Shown piece after piece: positions 1-11,014 of a stretch of 64,000 bases of DNA (the first letter of the stretch is position 1; each line of letters starts with the position of its first letter). The notes beneath the pieces were generated by a model that was not told the DNA's origin, searched no databases, and saw only the letters and a program-made list of their open reading frames with translations. The DNA comes from Falciphora oryzae (lineage: Eukaryota > Ascomycota > Sordariomycetes > Magnaporthales > Magnaporthaceae), in NCBI GenBank assembly GCA_000733355.1, contig JNVV01000023.1, positions 335,594 to 399,593 of the forward strand. Reading direction: 5' to 3'. The position numbers were made by a program, and so were the translations under genes.

Positions 1-2114
1 ATAATGCGACTGAATTTGCAAATAAATACCCAAACATAATCGTACTTTCGCTCGTTTTACGGCATATCCTTGCCGTCCACTACCACCTAGTCCTAAACAC
101 CTAACGGAATTAGCAGTGGATAAAGCAAACCGGGTGTTTTATTTCGGGGTACCTTATTACGCCGGCAGTCGTAACAGTTGCGGATATAGCGTCGGATATC
201 TACCTTTATATCCGGCCACTAGTAGTCCTTTTATACCGCTTTAATGGTTTTATTCTATCCCCTATATCCGAAAATTGGAAGTGCATACCTATCCCAAATA
301 AGTACTATACGCAGGAAAATTTTACCGTCCTGTATCTGTTTTAGTACAAACATTTTGCCGTACTAAAAGCCCAATTGCTAGGCGGCGTTTTCTTTTCGGA
401 TAAGGTCAGCAAGGTCGGCACCTTGCGGAATATCTAACTCGGTCCATGCCACCGCTGCAATCGTTAACTAAATTCTTTCTAAAGGGATTAAGGCCATAAT
501 ACGCTCCTCCAGCTCCCGGGCTTTAACTATTAGCAGCTCTATTATTTTACGGGACAGTACGTCCGCACCGATATTCTATTGTCCTAGCCGGTAAATAAAG
601 GTGATATCGAAATTCGACAAAAAGTCTGCCCACCGGACTTGCCGAATCGAAAGGACCTTTTTTTGCGAATAGAAAGCTAAGGCCTAATGGTTTATAACGA
701 CGAAAAACTTTATTCCAAAAAGTTCGGAATAATAATGCTTTAATATTTGCACCACCGCAAGCAGTTTTCGGTCTTGGATCGGATATGCTTTTTTAGCACT
801 GTTTATTAACTTAAAAAAGTAGCCCACTGGCTTCCAATCCCCGTCGTTTTGCTCCTGCCAAATCACACCACCTATCGCGTTGCGAAAAGCGTCGGTTTCA
901 ACTCGTATAGGCTTTCCGGGACGGAAAAATGCCAAAACTGGTGCTTTACAGGCCAGTTGTTTTAGCTTATTAAAAGCTTCAATCTGTTTAAGGCCGATGT
1001 CAAATGGCGTATCCTTTTTTAAAAGCCGGTTAAAGGGTTTAGCTGCACTGCTAGCGTAATAATAAAACATACGCACGTAATTGCACAGTCCCAAAAAAGA
1101 CCGGACAATTATTTTGCTATGTAGGTCCTTAACCTGCCACTCCTGGATCGCTTTCGTCTTTTCCGGGTCAATGCTTACCCCTACCTAGGTTTCGAAAGTA
1201 ACACCCAAATAATTAACCTTTCCGACGTTAAATTTCGATTTTTTAATATCGCTTTAAAACTTAGCCTTAAATAGACGGAAGATGACCTTTTCGACATACT
1301 GCCAGTGCTTTTCCTTTATTTTTAAATAAATTAACACATCGTTAGCGTAAGCACTCGCAAAATAATTAAACAGCTCGTTCAACTAGCAATTAATGTAATT
1401 TTACCACCAAACTGGACCGACCTTAAATCCAAATGGCAAAACCCTTTATTGGAAAGTGCTTTGCCGCGTCCGAAAAGCTATAAAGTATTTAAAAGCGTCG
1501 GTTAAACGAAAACGCCAAAAAGCTTAGATAATATCGATAATCGTTAAATGCTTAGCGTTTTTGCATTTAAAAAATGTCCTTGCGAGGTTTGGTGCTCGCA
1601 CAATCCGGTCCTTAAGGAATCGGTTCCGCTAACGGTAATTAATGCAAAAGCGGCGTGCATTAGGATTTAAGTTGTACGGTTTCGGCACGAATAATACCGA
1701 CGCCGCTTTATCTCCTTCCAACGTCCTTTCGATAAAGCCGAGCTTAAATAGCTTATCGACTACTTCCTTTTCGAAATCCAAAAATTAAATTAGGGTTCGA
1801 AATACCGGTAGCGAGCCTTCCTCAAACTTATTTTGGTCCAATTCCAACACCACGTCCTTCCCCGGCCGATGCGGTAGCAGGGTATCTATTTGCCTCTTTA
1901 AAAAAAAGCCTTCCAAATGTTTCAGTTATAATAGCAGCTTCTCCCGTACGAGTTTAACGTGCTCGGGGTCCTCGTTTAATGGGAAAAAAATGTATTCCCC
2001 GGTATATATCTTCCAATCCTTATCCGCCCTTCCTACCGAACTAATATTAATAATCGGCAAATCTTTAGGGCTATCGTTAAAAAAAATTAGCTCGGTCGGC
2101 ATGCAATCAGCCAT
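1..2114 (-). pseudogene. gypsy pol relic (reverse transcriptase / RNase H)
   Basis: The polymerase active-site region is readable at 1332-1349 as YANDVL, so one of the paired catalytic aspartates is replaced by asparagine (a GAT to AAT change, the RIP type). The RNase H part at about 684-1094 keeps the VETDAF aspartate block, but the later acidic residue in the YPIQDRKLLAV block is a lysine. Downstream, at about 560-660, the typical RNase H to integrase tether is recognisable (VRWADFLSNFDITFIYRLG, then GADVLSRK). Numerous in-frame stops separate these blocks. No working polymerase is encoded. Confidence 0.8.
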
Positions 2115-2899
2115 TTAGGTCCATCGTTTTCGACGAGGGTCTTTTTGCATTTATTACATAATCAAATTAATAATCGTTTATCCTTCCTTTCGATTTAGGC
2201 AATCGTTAGGCTTAGGTTTTTCGAACTTTACAATCTTCTTTTTTTTAAATCCGGTAGGTTCGTTCTTTTTCCACGACCGCTAAAGGATTTAATATCGCTT
2301 ATGGTCCTAATCGATAAGGCGATCCCGCCGGTTTGCGTCTGCTTGCATTTGTAAATTTATTTTTTCGCCGATTTGGCAGGGCGGAAGCAACTTAATCGCT
2401 AGCGAGTATTTAGCTAAAACGGGCCGGTCGTTTAGCTAAATCATTTTTCGGTTAAAGCAATCTAATAGGATATAATGCTTAAAAAGCCAATAAAAACCAA
2501 TAAAAACGTCATACCCTATGTTTGTTACCCAAAAAGTCTGGTCTGGGAACCGTTTGCCATTTATCTCGAAAGTCGAAATCATTTTTATCGTTACCCTTCC
2601 TACTACCTAACGGCGATAATCCTAAAACTAAATCGGTTATTTAAATTTAACGATCCTAGCTTTTAGTTCTCGTTAAGCCCTAGCAGCTATAGCTGGGCTA
2701 ACCAATAAGTTTGTATCTGCTCCTATATTATATAGCCCTTTAACGCGGAAGCCAATCCCATTCACTTATACGAAAGCGGTTTTAGTAAACGAAAACATTA
2801 ATTAACTTTCAACTCGGGCTAATATAAGCATAAAAACCACCGTAAAGATTTCCGGTAGTCCTACTCTTTTCCCGATTTATCCGATAAAAACAACTCGGC

Positions 2900-4140
2900 T
2901 TCCAATCCCTTTTTGCTTTATTTAATTCCGACTGCAGCAACTTTGCCTCGGTTCGGGCAGTCCTTAGAAAGGTGCCGTTCGCTACACGTAAAGCATATAC
3001 TAGCTTTAATATAAGCCTTACGCTTTGCCGGAATTAAAGCTTTGCTATTTTTCGAATTGGAAATAGCTAAATTGCTATCCCTATCTTTCCGTTAATTGTC
3101 CTATGCTTTGCTTCGGGGTAATAACTTGCCGTCACTTTTGGGTTTGTTGCGGTTGCTCCGTTAACTAGCTTTACGCTCGCTAATCTTTTCGTAATATCGC
3201 TTTTAATTATAAACTGCGTTAGCGACGTTTTTGCTAAAAACCTCGTAACTAATATCCGGGTTCTGGGCATCGGTAAGCAGCCGAAAGTTAAAATTCGGTA
3301 GGATGTGCTCCCACAAAGTTATTTTTATATCGGCTACGGCAACATTAGCTATTTAGGCCAAATTATTAAAACTAGCTAAAAACACGTGGATATTTATATC
3401 TTTTATTAAGTCGTATTTTAGTTTTGCAAATTTGGCTTAAACGGCCGAAGCTTAGTTTGGGTTATAATAGGTCGCGCTTAAAACCTAAACCATTTTAGTA
3501 ACAAACGAAAATGGGTTATTATCCGACAAAAATCGTAATTGCAATACCTCCAATAAGCCGCCTTCGAAATACTTTATCAATTTATTTATCCGGCTTTTTT
3601 CCGTCCGGAAGGTCTCGTCGTTTTCCTCAAATTTATTAGCTACGGTTTTAACCCATAAGTTAAAGGTTTTTTTGTCGCTTTTAAAAATTTTGGGCGCGAC
3701 GCCTCGTTTTTTAGCCTTGTTGTTATAACGGGGATTTGCGCTTTTTGCAATCGGTCCGTACGGTTTAAACACGGGGTTGGCGGCTTAACCAGTTGGAATG
3801 AACTGGGTACCCCCGAAAACACTATCGGCGGGCGTCGCCTCCCGGGTTTAACGGCTTCCTCCACCATTAGCCAATTGCGCTTGCAGCGCTGCAATTATAT
3901 CTTTTAATTTTTAAACCTCCGCAACGGAAATGCCAGCTACGGCAACGTTCTGCCTATTATCACCCATCTTTTGCTCCGGACCGGGTTTTGGTTTAACGGT
4001 AAACGGGACGTTATCGGGTTTTTTAAAGTTACTATAATCGGCCGATAAATTGCTATTACCGGCCACAGTAATTAATTTTGCGTAAAGCGCTATCTGGACC
4101 TCGGGGTTTTAAGGCGGCGCTATTTGGGCCGCGGTTCCTA
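2900..4140 (-). pseudogene. gypsy gag relic with CCHC-type zinc knuckle
   Basis: A Gag-like frame can be followed from about 4140 (a Met at 3966 is one possible start) through a capsid-like stretch at 3485-3772, which reads through KTFNLWVKTVANKFEE. It ends in a zinc-knuckle block at about 2944-2982 that reads CFTCSERHLSKDC. The spacing is C-x2-C-x3-H-x4-C, one residue shorter before the His than the common CCHC knuckle. Stop codons and frameshifts interrupt the frame several times. It is the nucleocapsid/capsid remnant of the same element as the pol relic. Confidence 0.65.
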
Positions 4141-4160
4141 AATGGAATCGAACTAACTAG

Positions 4161-4789
4161 CGACTCGTGGAAAAATAGCGTTTCTATTTAAACATTAGCT
4201 AGTCCGATCCTAATTCTAACGCTCAATTAAGCCCCGACGGTGTCTGGCGTCGGTCTGGTTCTAGGTTCTAGGTTTTAGATTGGCGAATTGATTTGCGTCG
4301 CGCGCCGCCGCGACGTAAAGGAAAGGTGCCTATTTCTAAATCGCCGGCAGGCGATTTAAATAAATGTAAAATTGTATTACAGCCAGACTAATGGAGGCAC
4401 GCTGGCCTTGCATTAGCGCTATGAACGAAAATTCTACACTAAAGAAAGGAAAAGGAAAAGGCGCTGGTCGCGCCGGCACGACACGCGCCTAAAGTTGTCG
4501 CGATCTATGTAGCTTGCATGCTTGTATCTGCCCCACATCTGTCCCACAGCTGTGGCGGTGCCACTGGACGTATGGCCTATGGCGGGACCGTCACAGAAAG
4601 GATGCATGCGCTAAAAAAGCCACCGCTCGCTTATACCCACCGCTCGCTTATCAAAAACGTTAAACCCGGAAAATAGGTTGTTGTTCCAGCTGAAGCCCTG
4701 GCGGTCCAACCCACGTGAGCTACGTGCACTTATGTGATCTCCTTGGATTCCATACCTGTGCTGCCTTTTCTCGTTTACCCCGCCTTCTC
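4161..4789. other. Non-coding spacer between the two repeats, with a hairpin
   Basis: No gene is visible. A perfect 8-bp stem with a GGCA loop (AAATCGCC/GGCGATTT) lies at 4338-4357. The stretch may include the 5' LTR of the gypsy element, but I cannot define LTR ends. Base composition returns toward normal at about 4.4-4.8 kb, ahead of the next element. Confidence 0.5.
4783..4789 (+). repeat. Target-site duplication, left copy (CCTTCTC)
   Basis: CCTTCTC directly abuts the left terminal inverted repeat at 4790. The same seven bases directly abut the right terminal repeat at 10889-10895. This is the footprint expected of a staggered-cut DNA insertion. Confidence 0.75.
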
Positions 4790-4809
4790 CTAGTCTCAGT
4801 GCCTCAGAC
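4790..4809 (+). repeat. Left terminal inverted repeat (20 bp)
   Basis: CTAGTCTCAGTGCCTCAGAC, exactly inverted at 10869-10888. The motif is itself an imperfect palindrome (GTCTxAG...CTxAGAC), which may suit binding by a dimeric protein (inference). Confidence 0.85.
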
Positions 4810-4820
4810 GTAATCGATTC

Positions 4821-4917
4821 AAAAAGGGCCGGCCCACCGCGGCTCCATGACTCGGTAGGGTGGCGCAACGAAGTCATTTGGTCTGTGCGCACGTACCGGC
4901 GGGCCGGCCCTCTTTTT
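4821..4917. repeat. Subterminal inverted repeat around GGGCCGGCCC
   Basis: AAAAAGGGCCGGCCC at 4821-4835 faces an imperfect inverted copy at about 4901-4917 (GGGCCGGCCCTCTTTTT), with about 65 bp between them. It sits just inside the left terminal repeat, and no matching structure is seen at the right end. Confidence 0.6.
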
Positions 4918-5236
4918 AAAAATCACGTCTAAAATAACATGGTGATTTTTTCCTTTTTATAGGGATGTTCCCCATACAAACTGAAAAAATCTACATTAAA
5001 CACTCGGCCATATCTATACAACCACATATCGCATCCATTAATAAAAAAGTGTTTAAAAGTGGGAATAGCTTCAACTCTAAACTGAAATACTTTTTATTCC
5101 GCCTAGGCGCTTCGTTCGCAATTGCTAATCGCCAACGCGAAAATTATTTTATAGGGATAAAATAGCATCATTTCCGCAACCTTCCACAACCACCTCCTAA
5201 TTTACCACTTTATATGGTTACCGGACTAAAAATTTG

Positions 5237-7583
5237 ATGGAAAGCATTTCCGAGCCTGCCTTAACAGCCGACGGTATATCGCTTGCGTTGCGCGCAATCG
5301 AAAATAGTCGCGCGTTGGCTACCGGGCAATATCAAAGCCGCCCTTTCCGGGACGTCATCTTTAACATCTACCACTATACGAACAAACCGGAAAACACGCT
5401 TCTTTAACGTAAATTTATTACTTCCGTTACCAGGGCACTTTTAAATTAACCCCGAGAAGGCTAGGAATACCACATACTATGGCGAGAACCCAAGCCCGAC
5501 CAAATCTCCTACATTTAACGTATCGTTTATAAATTTGGGGATACCATCCTTATCGCTAAAACAGGATATAGTAAAAGCATCGTATTTTAAGTAATATTTA
5601 TTATACGGAATTAACATATTACTATCCAATTCGTTCTATTAAATAAGTTGGGGGAAGAACAAACCCAGGTCGTTACCGGGTTCCTATGGGCCAAACCCAT
5701 TTTACTTAACCATTTAACGAAAAATGTAAAATATTGGAGCAACAAAAGCGCAAATCGGGCTAGGCTAATATATATTACCATCTTAAACCGATAACGTATG
5801 GAAACCTAGCAACCCGGCAGGATATACGCATTTTTTGCTTAGGCTAAAGCAAACTACCGATTATCGGTTCCTTCGTTTCCTTCGCAACCCCGAATTTAGC
5901 ATACAAATAGCCTTTATCGCTATCGACGAATTTTATACGGTTTATTAATAGAGGGAATTCCGTACCTTATACCCAAATCTCCATTTTATCCGCTCCGCGA
6001 TCCTTACGTCGATCCCGTTCTTTGGGTGTATAGTAACACTTACCCAAAAAGCCGAACAGTTCGTCCTTATTCACGCGGGGTTTAAATTCCCTGGCTTTAA
6101 CAAAAACCAGTTACAAATTATTCGAACATTTGTAAATAGGCCGGAAATTTCTTTCGTAATGCAGTACCTTGAAAAGGGACAACGACAAAATGACTACCGT
6201 CGCCTTTTCTTTTTAGTAAAAAATATGCTGCCCGGGTTCGAACCTTCCTTAATTCCCAAAACTATCATTTACATAAATTCTCGCAATGGGCTTATAAAAG
6301 CCCGCTATGCTCTTATATCATATTTTAAAAGCCGAAGAATCAACAGCGCAATATTTAATCGTACGATTGTTGCTTACCATTCCATCACACCGCCCATCGA
6401 CCAAAAACGGATATATAATATATTCCGGAAGGCCGATTCCCCTATCAGGATTGTTCTATTTACTGTCTCCCTCGGAATAGGTATGGATATCCCAAACGTT
6501 ATACGTATCGTACAATATAAAGCCCTGCTTTCACAAAATGTTGCGGATTTAATGCAAAGATTTGGTCGCGCATGCCGTTCCGGCAACCGCCGAAGCACGG
6601 GGTATTTTTTCGCCCCCTATTGGTATTTCGACATAATGGGCACAAGCGATAAAATTTCAGCGCAAAAAAAACGCCGCATCCCGCAACAACATGCACCTTT
6701 CACCCCAAGCAACTTACGCTTATCGATGGCAACTTCAAAGGATGATATTGCGATAAACGCGTCCCATGGGTCGGTTGCATCGGCCGCATCGGCCGCGTTA
6801 AACTATTCCACGTTACACTTTACCCCCGTTAACGCAAACCAAATAATCGAAGGGAGGCTATTAGCGCCAGCATTTTAAAACGACGCGGATTATACATTCG
6901 GCATTTACTCGGGCGCTATTCCCCTGCTATAGACCGCTACCGAAATTAAACAGCGAGCTAAATTGCGGAACGAACACCCTCATATGTACGATTTCGTTAA
7001 TGCCTCTTGTTTCCGGCGGGAATGTTTTAATCAATTGCAAAAGGTAAAAGCACATCGAATGCCACCCGAAAATTGCTACAACGCATATTCCCATAAACTC
7101 GGTAAATTCGACGTTCTTCCCAAACTAAACAAACCGATCGTAAAAATTAAAAAGCATACAAAGCCGTGGTTTATACGTAAAAAGCTAATGGCAGTTTTGA
7201 AGCGTATCGCTAATACCAAACTATACCCCGATCCCATTCGGCTATTTACCCTCCCCGGTACAATTTTAATAGAAAATATTATAGCAAACCATTTAGCGAA
7301 AGCTATCGAATCGAAAAAGGGTTCGTTGGATTTGCCACAGGTCCGCGCGCCTGCACAAAACTTCGGGGATTAAAAATGGCACGCATGGTTGGGAACAAAT
7401 GGCGACCTACTACGCGAAAAAGTACAAGGTATATACCGCCGGGAAATTGCTTCGCATTAGAAGCATCACCGCCAATCCACAATAAAAAAGAAGCAGCCCC
7501 AACAGCCACAATCGCAACCGGAAGGAAGTGCTAGCCAAGGACACGGGTCTTCGTCTCAAAAGAAAAGACGCAAACGGGTATAA
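5237..7583 (+). pseudogene. RecQ-like DNA helicase, RIP-inactivated
   Basis: A helicase can be traced through broken frames. The Walker A block at about 5558-5578 reads AKTGYSKS, with Ser where the central Gly of the P-loop is expected. The DExH box at about 5919-5936 reads AIDEFY, with the His lost. Motif III is about 6035. The C-terminal helicase domain is intact over 6159-6878 and includes LFTVSLGIGMDIPNV and the arginine-finger block QRFGRACRSG. A C-terminal extension follows (6963-7373) and a basic tail ends at the stop near 7583. The two altered ATPase motifs and many stops show it is dead. A Met at 5237 is a plausible start, but upstream sequence is too decayed to be sure. It faces the DUF6589-like gene tail to tail. 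Confidence 0.8.
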
Positions 7584-7692
7584 TTTGCGCCGGTTCTAGT
7601 GCAAAAGTTAAAAATGGACCCAAATTGAAATTCTTTATAATTTAAGCATTCAACTTTATTTAACAGCATTCCCATACAAACTTTCCATGCGG

Positions 7693-10598
7693 CTACCTAC
7701 CTAATCGTTTAACCCCTCCTCGCCATCGCTCTCTGCCCTTCCAAACGGGTACAATTTTTCACCCTCTGTATTGGCAATCCCTATCCCTTCCTCGTCGGTA
7801 GCCTTTGGCAGGCTTTGCTAACTTTGCACGCTCGCCGGCCTTACCATAGCTTTGTTAAAATTATCCAACTTGTTTTTTAGCAGGTTGGTAAACCCCTGGG
7901 AAAACAACTGCGGGGCGTCGAATGTTTCGTCCTGGTTTATTCGGTCGAAACTATTTCCCTACCCATTTTTTACCAAAGTACACGCCCATTACACCACGTT
8001 TGCTTTAGTGCTTACAACGGTATATGCACTATTCCTAAGTATGCCGAATTTGGATTCGAAAGTAGCGCGTAATGTTGCGGCGATAGGGCCTAAAGCTGCA
8101 CAATGTTAGAACGTCGTCCATATATCGTAGGTAAAATTGCGGTTATTTTTGATATCCGTAGAAAAGCTTTTGTTAATGTGCTCCACGGCGAGGTTTGCCG
8201 CTTTAAACCCACGTCCGGCAATAATGCACCGGACTAATCCAAACCGGAAAATGGCAGTATTTAGCGGTTCGGCTGTAATTTCTAGGCGTAACAGCCAAAT
8301 TAAATACAGCATTTGTAATCCATAGTTCTTAGCGCCTTTGCAGCCGTAAAAAAACAGGGTAAGCATAGGGATATATTAACGGAATATGCCATAGTTACCG
8401 GTTCGAATAGCTTTATCGATAACCCAAAATATTTCGATAATATAAAGGTACCTGCATTAAAAGCGGAAAAGGATATTGCTTTCCCTATTGTTAGGATAGT
8501 TGCCGGTACTACCAAAATATCCGAACGCGTCCGTTCGGATATTTTAATATAGGTTGTCGATATCGTCGATAAAAACTTTAGCTAAAGCTTCCACCAAAAT
8601 AAACGGGGTGATTTCCGCTATTATGCTTAAAACACCGGTTTACTGGAGCTGGTACATAACCATGGCTAACATTCGCGCACGGTAAACGTCTTGGAGTAGC
8701 CTAATGGCGTAGTAATACTCTGGTACTAGAACGGATAGCTTTTACGTTCGACCCAGTCCTTTCACGTCTATTTTTACCAATAGCTCAAATTCTTTCCATA
8801 TATGGGATAGCATATTAAATTTGATATAGAAAAAGGCCGGGATTGGAAGCATCCATTGTTTGCGGTCGAATAGCTGACTGGCTTCAAACTAGGCGGATTG
8901 GATATGCTGGATAAAGGAAACTGTCTTTTAATCGCCATAAACAAGGACCAGGTTGGCGTTGTAATCGAAGGTAAGGTCGTCAGGCTTCAAACCGAGGAGC
9001 TCTTGGAATAGCTGTTCGTAGATGCGGATAACTCCGCTAAACTCGCCTTCATTTTCCATAATAGCCGGTGTTTGGATAAGGTATAACACCTAAGTTAAAG
9101 CACGTAATACTTCTAGGAAAGGCTTTTCGGGGAAGCGCAACTTTGGAACGTTTTCGGCACCATTATATAAATCGTTAGAAATTGTAAATCCATCGAATAG
9201 GTGGTGGAAGATTTGTTAGCGGAACAGGAACTAGGCACATTCTGGCTGGTTGCGAGGAAAAGGCGACGTAAACATTTCAAATAGCCATCGCTTTTAGAAA
9301 GGCAAAATTGCGCGCCACTGGGATTAGGTATATCGTTCTACGTCGGGGCACCCAATAAATAAACATATGGTAACGTTACGCATAATATCGGTACGTCCAT
9401 ATCCCAGGTTTTGGATGCGATCTATAAAGTTGAAGTTGTCGTATACAATAACGAATAAAAGGTCGCGGGCAACGCGGCGCAAATTCACCTGTCCAAAAGA
9501 TATAATTTAATATGGAATGGATAAAAAAGCAAATTACTCTACAGGCATACGTACTTTAGCTTTCTCCACCAACTTCGTGGTCTCCCCCTTTGCTTAGCGA
9601 TATAAACAAAAAACCCCCAATCCCGCCAAAACTTTTACTACCGGCCTTAGCACTCCGCTATTAAGTAGGTAAATACCCAAACTTTTCGCCAAATAATTGC
9701 TCCGCTTTGGCGAGCGAACGTTGGCTAGGATGCTTGCAATCATAAAGCGAAGGCCTAAATTCTTATCGCGGCGACGAGTAACTGGTGCGTCGGTAAAGCC
9801 TTGCGAAAAGGGCTGGTTGGATCCATAAGATTCCCAATGGCTGCGGTCGTTAGCCATCAGGTGGTCGAGGAGCGCGGATAAATCAGGCGCTTCCCGGCGG
9901 AGAACGGCGTCTGCTTGGCCGAGGTCGTTGCTAATCCAAGACGTATCGCAAAGATTTTTGGCGGCTGCTGGTCCATCCCCTTAGGCCACAGCGGCAGGGG
10001 TAAACTGGTTAAAAGGGGGGTGTACGCTAACGCCGACGAGATTTTGCCGAAAGGTAGGGAATGCAGTTGATGGTGGTACAAATACATTCGACTGTTGGAA
10101 GGTTAAACCAGCAGTTTGGAATGCACGGATAACGTCGTTATCATTCGCAAATTGGCGAAGGGCTCTAACGCGACCAGCTTTGGGTTTGCCGGTAAAAGTA
10201 TTAAGTTGGCATGTCCATTGCTTAAAAAAAGAACGAAAAGATCCCTTAACCACCCTGCTTCGCCAGAACTGGATGGTATCTTTAACGAGCTGGTCATCTT
10301 CACCGCCGTCGGCATCGTCGTCATCTTCACCGCCGTCGGCATCGTCGTCATTTTCGCTGTTGTTTTTTTCAACGTTTCCTATGTTCCCTTCGTCGTAAAT
10401 GAACCGGAGGTTGGAAAAGCCTGGTTGTTCGTTATCGGAAAGGCTGATATCCATAGGATCTGGGGTAGGGGTTGGGCGTTGTGGCGTAGAATGCAAAGGC
10501 GTAAGGTCGGAGGTTGGGAAATCTACCCCTAGCAGCCCCGCGGTAATGGATGCCGCGGATTGTTGGGATTGAGGGGGGAGCGACGGCGACGAAGACAT
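7693..10598 (-). pseudogene. DUF6589-like protein of the TIR element, broken
   Basis: The minus strand from a Met at 10598 encodes a Pro/Ser-rich N-terminus, an acidic DDDADGGED tandem repeat, then a domain readable through many stops to about 7693. The block LLFVIVYDNFNFIDRI (about 9417-9460) and the later stretch KNYGLQMLYLIWLLRLEI, with FGLVRC and KAANLAVEHINKS after it (8106-8366), resemble DUF6589-family proteins as I recall them. The N-terminal 200 codons are nearly undamaged, while the middle and end are heavily mutated. The function of the family is not established; a transposase-like role would fit its position in a TIR element, but this is inference. The family call is moderate. Confidence 0.55.
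10294..10347 (-). repeat. 27-bp tandem repeat (2 copies) in acidic linker
   Basis: Two identical 27-bp units (10294-10320 and 10321-10347) encode the acidic DDDADGGED repeat of the minus-strand protein. They keep the frame and are not AT-enriched. Confidence 0.9.
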
Positions 10599-10868
10599 TG
10601 TAATATTGCACCTATAGGTGAAGATTCGAATCGATAAACGATTTGTATTAAACGGAACAGGGTAAGGAAGTATTATTTGGATGGATCTTTGCGATTGTAA
10701 ATATCGTCAATTGGTGATTGCGGTGAAATGCCGACAAAAGACGAGATTTTCGCACCAAGGTGTTTTAGACCAGGTGATGAGGAAGTTGGGGGGGGGCTGT
10801 GATTGGGTGGATTGGGTGGAGCGGGGAGGGGTGGGGCGGAGTGACTCGGGGGACTTCCGCCACACCTG

Positions 10869-10888
10869 GTCTGAGGCACTGAGACTAG
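10869..10888 (-). repeat. Right terminal inverted repeat (20 bp)
   Basis: GTCTGAGGCACTGAGACTAG, the exact reverse complement of 4790-4809. Confidence 0.85.
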
Positions 10889-10895
10889 CCTTCTC
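10889..10895 (+). repeat. Target-site duplication, right copy (CCTTCTC)
   Basis: Matches 4783-4789 and abuts the right terminal repeat. It lies about 120 bp upstream of the NLR start codon. Confidence 0.75.
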
Positions 10896-11014
10896 CCTGC
10901 TCTCTCCCCTTTTACTTGCTCTTGTCCACCTCTCCGCGCCACTTCGCCGTCGTTTCAGCTTCCATTATCGTTATCCCTTCTCTGTCCTCGTTCCCATCCA
11001 AGCCACTATTAAAA

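Larger units (their letters stand above)
1..4160 (-). mobile_element. Degenerate Ty3/gypsy LTR retrotransposon, truncated by window start
   Basis: The minus strand carries, in order from high to low coordinates, a Gag-like region, a zinc knuckle, a reverse transcriptase, an RNase H and the start of a region leading to integrase. This gag-pol order is that of a Ty3/gypsy element. Every frame is broken by many stops and the DNA is strongly AT-rich, as expected for an element hit by RIP. The integrase and the 3' LTR would lie left of base 1. I could not identify an LTR at the high-coordinate end, so the right boundary is approximate. It cannot encode functional proteins. Confidence 0.85.
4790..10888. 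mobile_element. 6.1-kb TIR element carrying RecQ-like helicase and DUF6589-like gene
   Basis: The unit is bounded by a perfect 20-bp inverted repeat (left CTAGTCTCAGTGCCTCAGAC, right its exact complement at 10869-10888) and flanked by identical 7-bp CCTTCTC direct repeats. Inside are two convergent, heavily mutated genes: a RecQ-like helicase on the plus strand and a DUF6589-like protein on the minus strand, about 110 bp apart at their 3' ends. The interior is AT-rich and full of stops (RIP pattern), whereas roughly the outer 100 bp at each end keep normal composition. I do not recognise it as a named transposon superfamily. The terminal repeats and target duplication support mobility of the whole unit; which protein mobilised it is inference. 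Confidence 0.75.
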
